DNA of 64,000 bases from an uncultured Acidimicrobiales bacterium (GTDB taxonomy: Bacteria > Actinomycetota > Acidimicrobiia > Acidimicrobiales > SHLQ01), in NCBI GenBank assembly GCA_938015295.1, contig CALLQB010000047.1:1-64000 (forward strand), read 5' to 3'. The position numbers and the translations under genes were made by a program. Each line of letters begins with the position of its first letter. The stretch's first letter is position 1. Below the pieces are notes generated by a model that was not told the DNA's origin, ran no database searches, and worked only from the letters and a program-made list of their open reading frames with translations. Positions 1 to 8,639 of this stretch are shown here, in pieces.

Positions 1-346
1 ACGAACGAAAATCGCTCACCCTGGGTAGCAGTTTGATCACACTGTGCTAGTCAGATGCTCCCGCGGACGCATTTGGTGACCGTCAGTGTTTAAAACGTCA
101 CTTTGCGCTGTTCAGTCGCTCCCGCGGGAGGATCCATTCGGTCGACGCTCAACTCGCGTTCAGGAGCGCTCCTAACGGCACGTCGTCACCACTTCCTGTC
201 AGCCGATGGCGGCGAATGAGCAATCCGCCCCCGGCGCTACACCAAAGACAACAACGATTACCCCTATATCTACACTTCTGCTCGCCCCGATTCGGCAGGT
301 CGGGGAGTCGCATCACCTGGCATGTTGTCGAAACCACAATGAGTAG
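1..346. other. Non-coding left edge
   Basis: No convincing gene is visible here. The stretch has a 12-base palindrome (CTCCCGCGGGAG, 119-130) whose 10-base core GCTCCCGCGG also occurs at 57-66. A 6-bp hairpin (CCCCGA at 285-290, TCGGGG at 300-305) lies about 40 bases past the tRNA-Leu 3' end on the minus strand and could help end that transcript, but it has no T tract. Confidence 0.5.
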
Positions 347-433
347 TGCCCGGGGCGGGACTTGAACCCGCACGAGGAGTTTCCTCCTCAGAGGGGTTTA
401 AGCCCTCCGTGTCTACCATTCCACCACCCGGGC
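347..433 (-). tRNA. tRNA-Leu (anticodon UAA)
   Basis: The minus strand folds as a class II tRNA of 87 bases. The 7-bp acceptor stem is GCCCGGG/CCCGGGC (427-433 with 348-354) and the discriminator base is A. The anticodon stem GAGGG/CCCTC holds the loop CTTAAAC, giving UAA. A long variable arm (GAGGAGGAAACTCCTC) and a T arm with GGTTCAAGTCC follow. The long variable arm plus the UAA anticodon identify leucine. The 3' CCA is not encoded, since the next bases are CTA. Confidence 0.96.
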
Positions 434-449
434 GACCACGACAGGTTAG

Positions 450-755
450 CTAAGCGACACGCAACTCGGGTGGCTCGACCGAATCCCACAGCTGGGCTCG
501 CAGTCGATGAGCGTCGCCAGCGGTCAAATTGTTGGCCACAACGATCCCCTCGATCATGTCGGCGACCACCGCGCCCCACGGTCGGTCGCGTAGCTGCACA
601 GCAACCGTGGCCTTGCTTCCGCGGCGCCGAATGGTTCGATCGACCTCGGTAAGCCGTGGTGGGCTTCGAAACGATGGGGCAACAAGTCCGAGGCGCCGAG
701 ACGTGTCGGCCAACTGCCGAGCAGTTCGAGCAAATCGAAGCGAGATTGGTTCCAC
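450..755 (-). CDS. Conserved small protein of unknown function
   Basis: This is a 101-residue protein from a GTG start, 16 bases upstream of the tRNA-Leu in the same direction. It is basic in its first half (a run of Arg-rich segments, FRSPPRLTEVDRTIRRR) and ends in a hydrophobic/acidic half with the motif VVADMIEGIVVANNLTAGDA. No transmembrane segment or known catalytic motif is seen. The composition and the FRSPPR..DRTIRRR pattern resemble small conserved actinobacterial proteins I have seen without a function. Frames on the opposite strand are less protein-like. The function is unknown. Confidence 0.65.
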   Translation of the reverse strand: MEPISLRFARTARQLADTSRRLGLVAPSFRSPPRLTEVDRTIRRRGSKATVAVQLRDRPWGAVVADMIEGIVVANNLTAGDAHRLRAQLWDSVEPPELRVA

Positions 756-819
756 CTCTCAATACTGCACTCCCCCTGTGACAGGTTCGCCCGTGACTGA
801 AATATCCTGAAGTCCGACC

Positions 820-831
820 GATACTAGAAGT
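820..831 (+). promoter_or_regulatory. Candidate leaderless promoter -10 of the VWA gene
   Basis: GATACT (820-825) lies exactly 6 bases before the GTG at 832. It matches the -10 consensus at A2, T3, A4 and T6. The spacing would place the transcript start at the start codon. No -35 is evident. Confidence 0.4.
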
Positions 832-3174
832 GTGCGTCTACGTACGGAACATTTCCGTGGATCTCAATGGTCCACCCCCCTGCCATCCTCCCGGATTTCT
901 CGAAAGATCTTTGGGCGTATGCTTGTCGCGCTCAGCGTTGGCCTGCTGGCTCAGGTCGCACTTTCCGAGGCAGCCTCAGCTCAAGAATCAAGCGGCCGAG
1001 TCGAATCGGTGGCATCTTGCGTCGCAGCTGCAGAAGACGTTCGGGTTCTCTTCTTACTTGATGAATCAGGCAGCCTCCGCTTTACCGACCCCGACGACGA
1101 ACGCATCACGGCTGCTCGTTTCGCGCTCGAGAGTTTTCTCGATCTTTCGTTAGAGAAAGACGTTGAAGCTCGGGTAGCTGGCTTCTCGGCCGATTTCACT
1201 GACAGCACGGGCGAATGGGTACCGCTCAACGACACGAATGCCAGCCGCCTCGAAGCCGAAATCGATGCGTTCGCTGATCGACAATCTGGTCTCGACACCG
1301 ACCTGCCTAACGCTCTTGGCGGCGCCTACGACACGCTCGACCCCGTCGACCCCGCAACCTGCAACCTCGTCCTGTTGTTTGCTGATGGTGGCTACGACAT
1401 CGCCGCCCGAACCACACCGCAGCTCAAGGCTGACCTCGGCACAACCAAAAACTACGCACCAGGCATCGAAATCGTCGACGCCGAAGCGGTGGCAGAAGCA
1501 CGAGTACTTGGCCGCGAAGCGCTGTGTGACGACGAAGACGGCACCATGGCTCAACTCGACGACGCTGGCGTCAGGTTCGTCACGATCGCGCTCGCCGAAT
1601 CCGACTTCATCACCACCGACCTTCTCGAATCACTCACGGTTGGTCGGGCGCCCGGCCAGGTATGTGGCAAGGACCTCACCGGCAACCGAGGCGTGTTTAC
1701 CTCGGTTTCCAGCGATGAACTTTCGCTTTCGTTCGGCGCAATCACCGGCCGCGTCGCCGGAGCCGACGTCGCCCGTAGCTCGATCGCGGTGTGTGCAGAA
1801 GGCGAGGAATGCCTCGGCGCGCTGCCGATTGCGGTCGACCAACTCATCGACCGCTTTGAAGTCGCTGCGCAATTCTCCGATCCGTCGCAGGAACTCATCA
1901 TCACCCACCCAAACGGCGACGACCGGGCGCGTTTGTCGTTCGAACGTGAGGGAGAGATCATCATCTCGGGCGCAGTAGCGAAGGCCACTTGGATCGACGA
2001 AAAGTCGGTCACGGTTGCGGTCATCCCAACTGGTTCAAACGAACTCTCCGAAGGCGAGTGGACTGTCGCCGCACAATCAACCTCGCCCGACAGCGAACCT
2101 GCACGTCTTTTAGTCACCCGCTTCCCCAACCTTGAGTCGGCGGTTGTCGAAAACGAGAACTTTACGGCTGGCGAACCCGGGCTCGTCAGTGCCCGAGTCA
2201 GCACCCTTGAAGGACGCCCTATCACCGGCGTGAACGTCGCAGCTCGCGCCGTCGTGACCGACACGGCCGGCAAAACGCTCGAAGTCAACCTCCAAGACAG
2301 CGGCGCCGATGACGGCATTTACACCGGAACGGTCGACGTCCCCATCGACTTTGTCGGACCCGCCGCAATCGATGTCGAAATTGTGGCCACGACAATCGAC
2401 GGCCTTGAGTTTACCGATGCCGCCGAGGGCATCGTGGTCGTTGACACGTTGCGAAGCGAAGAGGTCAACACCGACTCCACGCCGCTCAGCACTCAGCTGA
2501 TGCGACTCGGCGTTCTCGGCTTGATCTTTCTGGCGGCTCTCGCAGTTTGGCTGTTTCTTTGGCGTCGAAATGAAGCTTCCGACTCACGCTTTGAGCTCGA
2601 CGGGCTCAGCGTGGCCTCAATCCCGGTCGTCGTGCGAGGCGACGGTGCGCTTTTCCGTGTCGATGGGCAAACCCGACCGCTCGCGATGTCACCTGCCGAT
2701 TTCAACAGCCATCCCGACCCGACACCCAGCAGGGTCATCAACCTTCCGCAAGCCTCTCTTCGCGTCGTCCCGGCCAAACATCCCTTTGACGAACGCTCAG
2801 CTGAAGCGACGGCTCAGGTTCCCGTAACCGGGAAGTACGGCACCTCTGAGCTGACAAGTACAACGATCGATGCGAATCTCCGCGGCTCGTGGCTGTTTCT
2901 CCTTGACGGCCCGAACTCTCTCGAAGCGAACGCCGACAGCGCCAACCCGGCATACGGAAGCGTCGCTGGCGAACTGCTCGTCTTTCTGCACACCCGCACA
3001 AACGTCCAGCGGTTCTTCCAAGAATTGCCTGAGCAACTCGTTCCGTCGGCTCGGGCATTGTTCCGTCTGCATCGCAATGCGGCCGCAGAGCGCCCTGACG
3101 GCAACACCGCCGACATGCTCGAGTGGGTTGATCAGTGGGCTGGGTCGAACTCGCCCGAGCAGCCTGCACAGTAG
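832..3174 (+). CDS. Membrane-anchored von Willebrand factor A domain protein
   Basis: This is a 780-residue extracytoplasmic protein. A signal-type N-terminus (hydrophobic 30-43, Ala-rich cleavage region near 50) is followed by a VWA domain at about 70-250 with the MIDAS motif D77-E-S-G-S. Ig-like beta-rich segments fill about 300-540. One transmembrane helix at about 557-578 is followed by an Arg-containing stop-transfer and a cytoplasmic tail of about 200 residues. VWA domains with an intact MIDAS bind divalent metal and protein partners, so an adhesion or sensing role is plausible but inferred. The GTG start is supported by the -10-like hexamer 6 bases upstream; an internal ATG at residue 30 is an alternative. 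It converges on the nuclease-like pair, 30 bases away. Confidence 0.85.
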   Translation: MRLRTEHFRGSQWSTPLPSSRISRKIFGRMLVALSVGLLAQVALSEAASAQESSGRVESVASCVAAAEDVRVLFLLDESGSLRFTDPDDERITAARFALESFLDLSLEKDVEARVAGFSADFTDSTGEWVPLNDTNASRLEAEIDAFADRQSGLDTDLPNALGGAYDTLDPVDPATCNLVLLFADGGYDIAARTTPQLKADLGTTKNYAPGIEIVDAEAVAEARVLGREALCDDEDGTMAQLDDAGVRFVTIALAESDFITTDLLESLTVGRAPGQVCGKDLTGNRGVFTSVSSDELSLSFGAITGRVAGADVARSSIAVCAEGEECLGALPIAVDQLIDRFEVAAQFSDPSQELIITHPNGDDRARLSFEREGEIIISGAVAKATWIDEKSVTVAVIPTGSNELSEGEWTVAAQSTSPDSEPARLLVTRFPNLESAVVENENFTAGEPGLVSARVSTLEGRPITGVNVAARAVVTDTAGKTLEVNLQDSGADDGIYTGTVDVPIDFVGPAAIDVEIVATTIDGLEFTDAAEGIVVVDTLRSEEVNTDSTPLSTQLMRLGVLGLIFLAALAVWLFLWRRNEASDSRFELDGLSVASIPVVVRGDGALFRVDGQTRPLAMSPADFNSHPDPTPSRVINLPQASLRVVPAKHPFDERSAEATAQVPVTGKYGTSELTSTTIDANLRGSWLFLLDGPNSLEANADSANPAYGSVAGELLVFLHTRTNVQRFFQELPEQLVPSARALFRLHRNAAAERPDGNTADMLEWVDQWAGSNSPEQPAQ

Positions 3175-3204
3175 ATCGTCACCACCGCAGCATCACCGGG
3201 CGGC

Positions 3205-4167
3205 TCACGACGCCGGCGCTGGCTGATCGGGTTGCTGGAGGCCCCCGAAAAGTGCCGGACGGGCTTGGGCTTCGGCAAATGCACCGCAATCTGGCGAGAG
3301 CGAACAGTCCTTGCAACCAAAAAACGATGCCGAACGTTGCACACCGGCAGCGCCTCGGCCATCCTTCGAGCGAAGTTCGAGGTCGGCTAGCCGTTCGGCC
3401 AGAACAAGACCCCGTTCGATCAACGCAATATCGACCGCCATCTTCTTGACCGCGCCGAGCTTGGGCATCACCGCGGCCACGAAACCGGGCGCAATACCGG
3501 TTGCCAACGTCGTCGCCATGCCTTCGAAGGCAAGAATTTCGTCAACGACCCCCACCGCATTGACCATGACCAGCACCGTTTCGGAACTCTGCCCCTTAGG
3601 GTTGCGACGGCCATACAGCGCGTCGACGCGAGCTTCGATCAACATGGCGCGATCGGGTAGGTAGAAACGCATCGGAGGGCCGTCGACCGGCGGCGGCCGT
3701 ATCGCCTCGGCCTCATAGTCATGATCGCGGACAGTTTCGAGCAACGAGGCCACCCATCCTCCTGCCCGGGCAGCGAGCAGCGCTCGAACCGCAGGGGTCT
3801 GATCCTTCATCCACGCATCGACAAAGTCAGAGTCAGGTTTCGCGTCGTCGATGGTATTCGCCATCGTCGACCGGACCGCCCGTTGCACCGTGGTCACACC
3901 ATCGTCGGACACATAACGGTGAAACGAACGCACGCCCAACCATCTGGTCGCTTTGAAGATGTCCCAGCCATCGAACCCGCCGAGTCCGGTAACCCGCGCC
4001 TCGCAGTCGAGCATCGTCGTCAAACCAAAGTTGGCGAGCCTCACCCGCTCGGAGTCGTCGGCGTCGCCGTATCGGCCCGGCGCCGTCTGCATCGCCACCG
4101 GAGCGAGACGCTCGGCCGCCCATTCGCGGGCGTACTGACCAATCTCACGAGGGCTGCGATCAGTCAC
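3205..4167 (-). CDS. RecB-like protein with degenerate nuclease core
   Basis: This is a 320-residue protein, second in a two-gene unit. The GTG start (4165-4167) overlaps the stop of the upstream gene (GTGACTGA), so the two are translationally coupled. Around the middle it has MLIEARVDALYG, which looks like the Asp strand of a PD-(D/E)XK fold. The following strand reads TVLVMVNAVG, where the (E/Q)xK pair is missing. The C-terminus carries GCKDCSLSPDC, a Cys cluster like the one in its neighbour and in Fe-S RecB/Cas4-type nucleases. I infer a catalytically dead structural partner of the upstream protein. The exact family is not recognised. Confidence 0.7.
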   Translation of the reverse strand: MTDRSPREIGQYAREWAAERLAPVAMQTAPGRYGDADDSERVRLANFGLTTMLDCEARVTGLGGFDGWDIFKATRWLGVRSFHRYVSDDGVTTVQRAVRSTMANTIDDAKPDSDFVDAWMKDQTPAVRALLAARAGGWVASLLETVRDHDYEAEAIRPPPVDGPPMRFYLPDRAMLIEARVDALYGRRNPKGQSSETVLVMVNAVGVVDEILAFEGMATTLATGIAPGFVAAVMPKLGAVKKMAVDIALIERGLVLAERLADLELRSKDGRGAAGVQRSASFFGCKDCSLSPDCGAFAEAQARPALFGGLQQPDQPAPAS

Positions 4168-5089
4168 GCGATCCGCCAGCAACCAAAGGAGAGACCGACG
4201 GACACGAACCGCGCAGCGGGCAAACCATGCAATGGGGGCCTGGCTGCTGGGCGGGCGCTTCGTTCGGGTGTGCAACCATCGACACCAGAACCTTTGCGGC
4301 CGCAACAAGACGCCGCGAGGCTGCTTCGAGCACACCGCCGTTCACCGCTTCGACAAGCACAGGGATATCGCCGGTGCTGATCGTGACGATCGCTAGTGGC
4401 GAATAGCCGCTGCGTAGGCTCTCGATCAACGCGTACAGAAATGCGTCGGCACGGTGGTCGCTGTGCGCCGCACCCGCCTTCACCTCAACCACAACAGCGC
4501 TGCGCGGCATGCCGGGCTTCGACAACAACATGTCGTACCGGGCGGTCGCCAGCACTTTGCCATCAACGAATGGCACCTGACTCGTGAACTGCGGCCGCAC
4601 AACCCAGTCTTGTGGCACCCCGGCGCAAGCCGTCTGTACCGAGGCCGACAACGGTTCAAGACGCTCGCGGTAGAGGTTCTTTTCTTCTCTGTTGGCATTC
4701 CGCCACATATCGATGCCCGGATTCTCCGGATCGATCGCCGCAACCGCCTCGAGCACATCGATCAGCTCAAAGGGTTTCCTCGGCGACATAGCGGCACCCA
4801 CAGCCGCGACATCGGCAACCGCACCGCGAAGCGAATGTATTGGCTCAATCTCGCTACCAAGCTCGGCCAATACCTTCGCTGGGCAGGCAAGGACCGCAGT
4901 GATGCGGCCCTTAGGCACCCGCACAGGAAATAGCGACGGGTCGATGCCGGCGGCAGCAACAACCGCGTGCAGTTCCTTGTCGATCGATTGCAGAAGGTCG
5001 GCGATCTCGTCCTCGCCGTAGTCGCTCGAACCAATCGAGGGTTCGAGCTGCGAGAGGACCTCGCCAAGTGTTGCGAGCGGTGCGGACAT
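4160..5089 (-). CDS. PD-(D/E)XK (RecB/Cas4-like) nuclease
   Basis: The protein is 309 residues. The core motif is intact: Asp at about 186 (ARYDML) followed by the strand SAVVVEVKAG (E202-x-K204) and a helix with HRADAFLYALIESL, as in PD-(D/E)XK exonucleases, which cleave DNA with Mg2+. The C-terminus has CMVCPLRGSC, resembling the Cys cluster that binds an Fe-S centre in AddB/Cas4 relatives. I chose the ATG at 5089 over an upstream start because TACGGT lies 6 bases before it. It is divergent from the crotonase gene, 34 bases away. No helicase or cas gene is adjacent, so the substrate and pathway are unknown. Confidence 0.75.
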   Translation of the reverse strand: MSAPLATLGEVLSQLEPSIGSSDYGEDEIADLLQSIDKELHAVVAAAGIDPSLFPVRVPKGRITAVLACPAKVLAELGSEIEPIHSLRGAVADVAAVGAAMSPRKPFELIDVLEAVAAIDPENPGIDMWRNANREEKNLYRERLEPLSASVQTACAGVPQDWVVRPQFTSQVPFVDGKVLATARYDMLLSKPGMPRSAVVVEVKAGAAHSDHRADAFLYALIESLRSGYSPLAIVTISTGDIPVLVEAVNGGVLEAASRRLVAAAKVLVSMVAHPNEAPAQQPGPHCMVCPLRGSCPSVSPLVAGGSRD

Positions 5090-5101
5090 GACCCGACCGT
5101 A
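5090..5101 (-). promoter_or_regulatory. Leaderless -10 of the RecB-like pair
   Basis: TACGGT (5101-5096 on the minus strand) is followed by 6 bases and then the ATG at 5089, the leaderless spacing seen at other genes here. Confidence 0.55.
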
Positions 5102-5123
5102 GCAACCGTGGAAGGATGACCGC

Positions 5124-5879
5124 ATGGACTATGTACAGCTAGAGCACGTAGACGGTGTTGCCGTCATCACCCTCAGCGATCCGGACCGGCGCAACATCGC
5201 CAGCCTTCCGATGAGCGCCGAACTCAACAACCTCTTCGACCAGATTGAGGCCGACGAGAGCATCGGCGCCATTGTGCTCACCGGTGCTGCACCCGCCTTT
5301 TCTGCCGGCGCCGACCTCGAGGATTTGCTGGCAGGTGGCGGCCGCGACGGCCTGATGGCGGTGTACGAGGGCTTTCTCCGCTTTGCCAACACTCCGCTAC
5401 CTACCGTCGCGGCGGTCAACGGTGCGGCCGTCGGCGCCGGTATGAATTTTGTCTTGGCGTGCGACGTCGTGCTCGCAGGCGAATCGGCGAAGTTCGACAG
5501 CCGTTTCCTCCAAATTGGCATCGCTCCCGGCGGCGGCCACACCTGGCGGCTCCGCAACGACACCAGCCTGCAAACCGTCAAGGCAATGGTGCTCTTCAGC
5601 GAAGTCCTCTCGGGCAAAGAAGCGGAACGCGTTGGTCTAGCGTGGCGCTGCCTTCCCGACGACGAACTTCTCGATCAGGCGATCTCGATGGCCAAGAAAG
5701 CCGCAGCGGCTCCGCGCGAGCTCGTTCTGCGCACAAAGAAAACAATCGTCGACACCGAATTCGTCCGCACGTCTGAGGAGTCGGTGGAACACGAAATCGA
5801 CACGCAGGTTTGGTCGATGGGCGAGCCTGAGTTCGTCAATCTGGTCAGCAAGCTGCGCGACCGCATCAGCTCGAAATAG
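5124..5879 (+). CDS. Crotonase-fold protein (enoyl-CoA hydratase/isomerase family)
   Basis: This is a 251-residue crotonase. FSAGADL (oxyanion-hole strand) and NGAAVGAGMNFVLACD are conserved, so acyl-CoA binding is likely. In place of the two hydratase glutamates (Glu144 and Glu164 of rat enoyl-CoA hydratase) I align Phe in SRFLQIG and Ala in VKAMVLFS. It is therefore probably not a classical hydratase but an isomerase, hydrolase or another crotonase. A Shine-Dalgarno-like GGAAGGA lies about 8 bases before the ATG. It is divergent from the nuclease pair and not in an obvious pathway cluster. Confidence 0.88.
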   Translation: MDYVQLEHVDGVAVITLSDPDRRNIASLPMSAELNNLFDQIEADESIGAIVLTGAAPAFSAGADLEDLLAGGGRDGLMAVYEGFLRFANTPLPTVAAVNGAAVGAGMNFVLACDVVLAGESAKFDSRFLQIGIAPGGGHTWRLRNDTSLQTVKAMVLFSEVLSGKEAERVGLAWRCLPDDELLDQAISMAKKAAAAPRELVLRTKKTIVDTEFVRTSEESVEHEIDTQVWSMGEPEFVNLVSKLRDRISSK

Positions 5880-5910
5880 TTGCCGGTCTCACGGGTTCAC
5901 CTCGGGAGCG

Positions 5911-6498
5911 CTACAGCCATGCGCCTTCAAGTTCTTCGCGCCTGACCGCCCATTCTTCGGCGGTCATGGCGTAGCGGACATGATCTTCCCAAACGCCGTT
6001 AATTTCGAGGTACCGCAACGCTGTTCCTTCGTTACGAAGCTGCAACTTTTCCATCACGCGCCGACTCGCAGCATTTCGCGGGATGATCGATGCCTGCACG
6101 CGGTGGAGTCCAAGATCCTCGAACGCGTATTTTGCGGCGACAACAAACGCCTCGGGGGTATACCCATTGCCGGCCTGTGCTTCGTCGATCCAGTACCCGA
6201 TGTACGCACTCTGAAATGGTCCGCGCTGAATCGACGAAATGTTCATTTCACCGGCAAAGGCACCACCGACGAAAACACCGAATCCGTATGCGCTGCCAAC
6301 CTGACGCTCGCGTTGTCGAGCGCTGCATCGCACAGAAAATGCCTGCACATCCTCGACCGGATCAGCGTGGCCGGGCAATCGCTGCGGTTCCCACTTGAGG
6401 AGCCAACTGGCGTTGCGGCGCCGCAATTCGCGCCATTGGTCAAAGTCGCTCGCAACCAGAGGCCGCAGCAAAACCCGACGTCCAAACAACGTTGTCAT
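5911..6498 (-). CDS. GNAT N-acetyltransferase, RimJ/RimL type
   Basis: This 195-residue protein starts GRRVLLRPLVASDFDQW and carries GNGYTPEAFVVAAKYAFEDLGLHRVQASIIPRNAASRRVMEKL, the acetyl-CoA binding and C-terminal motif of RimJ/RimL acetyltransferases. These enzymes acetylate the alpha-amino groups of ribosomal proteins or other substrates. Its ATG overlaps the stop of the ppx/gppA gene by 4 bases, placing it last in the mocA-coxG-DUF501-ppx-rimJ unit. The actual substrate cannot be read from sequence. Confidence 0.9.
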   Translation of the reverse strand: MTTLFGRRVLLRPLVASDFDQWRELRRRNASWLLKWEPQRLPGHADPVEDVQAFSVRCSARQRERQVGSAYGFGVFVGGAFAGEMNISSIQRGPFQSAYIGYWIDEAQAGNGYTPEAFVVAAKYAFEDLGLHRVQASIIPRNAASRRVMEKLQLRNEGTALRYLEINGVWEDHVRYAMTAEEWAVRREELEGAWL

Positions 6499-7451
6499 GT
6501 CGCTCCGTACTTTGGCTCAGGCACCCGCCCGTCGTCATCGATCATCGTACGGACTAGCCCATCGAGAATGTCGGACTCTGACACCAAACATTCTTCGAAA
6601 CCGAAGTAGCGCAGCACGCGAACAAGGATGCACATCCCGCCCACGATGACTTCGCCCCGATCCGGTTCGAGTCCCGGGTTATGCAGGCGATCTTCGAGCG
6701 ACTCGGTGACCACCGTGCGGTACACGTCTTCGGCCGCTGCCTTGGTGAGCGTGAAGTGGTGAACCTGCTCGGCGTCGTACTCGTGCAGGCCGAGTTCGAT
6801 CGCCGCTGCTGCGGTCACCGTGCCCGCCAAGCCAACCATCGTGGCTGCACTACCCATCATTGGATGCAGCCGTGCGACATCGTCAAGATGCGCTTCGGTG
6901 ATCGACAAACAGGCCACCAGCTCTTCGGGCAGCGGTGGGTCGTGCTCGATATAGGTTTCGGTGAGACGCACACAACCAACGTCGATAGAGATGCCTGCTT
7001 CGAAGCGTGCGGCGCCAAACGCGAACTCGGTGGATCCTCCACCGATGTCAACCACAAGATACGGACCAGCTGCCGGATCGAGGTCGGCGGTAGCGCCGTC
7101 AAACGACAGCTGAGCTTCCTCATCGCCGGTCAGAAGCTCGGGCCGGACGCCGACGGCGCGTTCAACGGCGTCGAAGAACTCGTCGCTATTGCGAGCGTCG
7201 CGGGCAGCGCTGGTGGCAACAATTCGTACCCGACTGACGTTGTGCGCATCGAGGAGTTCGCGATACTCCAACAAGACAGCGCCGACTCGCTCGATGGCTT
7301 CGGGGCTCAACACCCCTGTCGCCGCGACGCCATCACCAAGCTTGGTGATGGTTGAGCGACGCTCGAACGTGGTGGTTCCGTCGGAAATCAGCAAACGAGT
7401 CGAATTCGTGCCGCAATCTATTGCGGCCACCCGCTCGAGCGTGTCTGCCAC
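6495..7451 (-). CDS. ppx: Ppx/GppA exopolyphosphatase family protein
   Basis: This is a 318-residue member of the ASKHA fold family. AAIDCGTNSTRLLI is the first phosphate-binding loop, VVDIGGGSTEFAFG is the second (Ser/Thr/Gly-rich) loop and VGLAGTVTAAAAI the third. Family members hydrolyse polyphosphate or pppGpp. The length equals that of the short actinobacterial form (Rv1026-like), which lacks the extended C-terminal domain. The GTG start overlaps the TAG of DUF501 by one base. The DUF501-ppx neighbourhood is conserved in actinobacteria. Confidence 0.94.
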   Translation of the reverse strand: MADTLERVAAIDCGTNSTRLLISDGTTTFERRSTITKLGDGVAATGVLSPEAIERVGAVLLEYRELLDAHNVSRVRIVATSAARDARNSDEFFDAVERAVGVRPELLTGDEEAQLSFDGATADLDPAAGPYLVVDIGGGSTEFAFGAARFEAGISIDVGCVRLTETYIEHDPPLPEELVACLSITEAHLDDVARLHPMMGSAATMVGLAGTVTAAAAIELGLHEYDAEQVHHFTLTKAAAEDVYRTVVTESLEDRLHNPGLEPDRGEVIVGGMCILVRVLRYFGFEECLVSESDILDGLVRTMIDDDGRVPEPKYGAT

Positions 7452-7963
7452 TAGCCGTTGCCTCGCTCGTCAGACGTGGCATCGCCAGCAAGCTCCGAAG
7501 ACCGCGCTTGCCGCTCGTCAAGGCGGTCTTGCACCCACTGCCCCACCGGGTCGGGTCCCCCGGCGAGGAACCAGGCGTAATGCGCGTGCAAACATTTGAC
7601 ACCTCGACGGGTGCCGCCGACGCCATCGTGGGGCCGAGGGCCTTCGTAGGCTTCGTCGATAAGTGCATCGCGCTCGGCGGCGTAGTGGCGGTGAGCCTCG
7701 GCAATCGCGGTAAGCCCGACCGCTTCCTCGGCAGCTTTGACACCACCGGCTGACTCGATCCGACCGATTTCCGAACGAATTTCGGCACCGACAAGCCAAT
7801 ACCTGGTGGGCATCGGCCGACCGTTGTCAAGCAATGGCGCGTTGCGGATAACGACGGGAATTCCGTTTTCGTCGCGCACAACTACGTCAAAGGCTCCTGC
7901 TGGGGGGCGCCCCAGCAGCTCGGCAACGATCAGCCGGTCGGCCTCGGCTGTTTCAGGATCCAC
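7451..7963 (-). CDS. DUF501 protein
   Basis: This is a 170-residue protein of the DUF501 family (M. tuberculosis Rv1025-like). The family pattern RYWLVG followed by a cluster of charged residues, ahead of the C-terminal DGVGGTRRGVKCLHAHYAWFLAGG with a conserved Cys-His-His stretch, is visible. I chose the GTG at 7963 because it sits inside the last codons of the coxG-like gene (11-base overlap); a longer upstream reading would run through that gene. In actinobacteria it normally sits between divIC and ppx; here the cox-type genes lie between it and divIC. Its molecular function is not established. Confidence 0.88.
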   Translation of the reverse strand: MDPETAEADRLIVAELLGRPPAGAFDVVVRDENGIPVVIRNAPLLDNGRPMPTRYWLVGAEIRSEIGRIESAGGVKAAEEAVGLTAIAEAHRHYAAERDALIDEAYEGPRPHDGVGGTRRGVKCLHAHYAWFLAGGPDPVGQWVQDRLDERQARSSELAGDATSDERGNG

Positions 7964-8639
7964 CAAGGATCCGACGCAACAAAAGCAAGAACAAGACGAC
8001 ACCTGCAACGGGGGCCGCACGCTTCAGCAGCGGAGCTCCTGCTGTGTCGAGCAGATCGACCGCTTCCGGCTCGGCCATGTCGATCTTACGAACCGTCGGG
8101 GTCTCGGTGGGGCTTGCGGCGGCAGCGCTCGGCGCGGCTGTGGCTGCGGCAGTGGCGACCGGCTCAGCGGCTGCAGCTTCGGGCGTCGGGCCGTCGTCTT
8201 CGAGCAGTTCTTCAAGGTTTTCGGCGAACTGACCCATCAGCTTTCCACTGATGTCGGCCATCACGCCACGGCCGAACTGCGCGACCTTGCCAGTAACGGT
8301 GAGGTCAGTGGTGACATCGACCTTCGTCACCGAGTCGCTGATGGGTGAAAGCTGTGCGGTGATGAGCGCAGACGCGTTTCCGGCGCCACGGGTATCTCGG
8401 CCGTCGCCTTTGAGCACGACCCGGTAGTTCTCTTTGTCTTGCTCGACGAAGGTCGCGGCGCCCTTGTACTGGGCGGTGATTGGGCCGACTTTGACCTTGA
8501 CGATGCCTCGGTATTCGTCGCCCTCGATCTCCTGGAGCTGAGCCCCGGGCAGACAGGGCGCGATCCGCTCGACATCATTGACGATCACCCACGCTTCGTC
8601 GATAGGCGCTTTCACTTCAAACGAGTTGTTCAGGTCCAT
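7953..8639 (-). CDS. coxG: CoxG-like SRPBCC protein with C-terminal membrane anchor
   Basis: The 228 residues comprise an SRPBCC/CoxG domain at 1-150 (MDLNNSFEVKAPIDEAW, CLPGAQL), an Ala/Pro/Thr-rich linker at about 155-190 and a hydrophobic C-terminal helix (VAGVVLFLLLLRR). CoxG anchors carbon-monoxide dehydrogenase to the membrane in Afipia (Oligotropha) carboxidovorans, and the C-terminal helix fits that role. The start overlaps the mocA-like gene by 10 bases and the end overlaps DUF501. No CO dehydrogenase large subunit gene is near, so the partner enzyme is unknown. Confidence 0.85.
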   Translation of the reverse strand: MDLNNSFEVKAPIDEAWVIVNDVERIAPCLPGAQLQEIEGDEYRGIVKVKVGPITAQYKGAATFVEQDKENYRVVLKGDGRDTRGAGNASALITAQLSPISDSVTKVDVTTDLTVTGKVAQFGRGVMADISGKLMGQFAENLEELLEDDGPTPEAAAAEPVATAAATAAPSAAAASPTETPTVRKIDMAEPEAVDLLDTAGAPLLKRAAPVAGVVLFLLLLRRILGGS

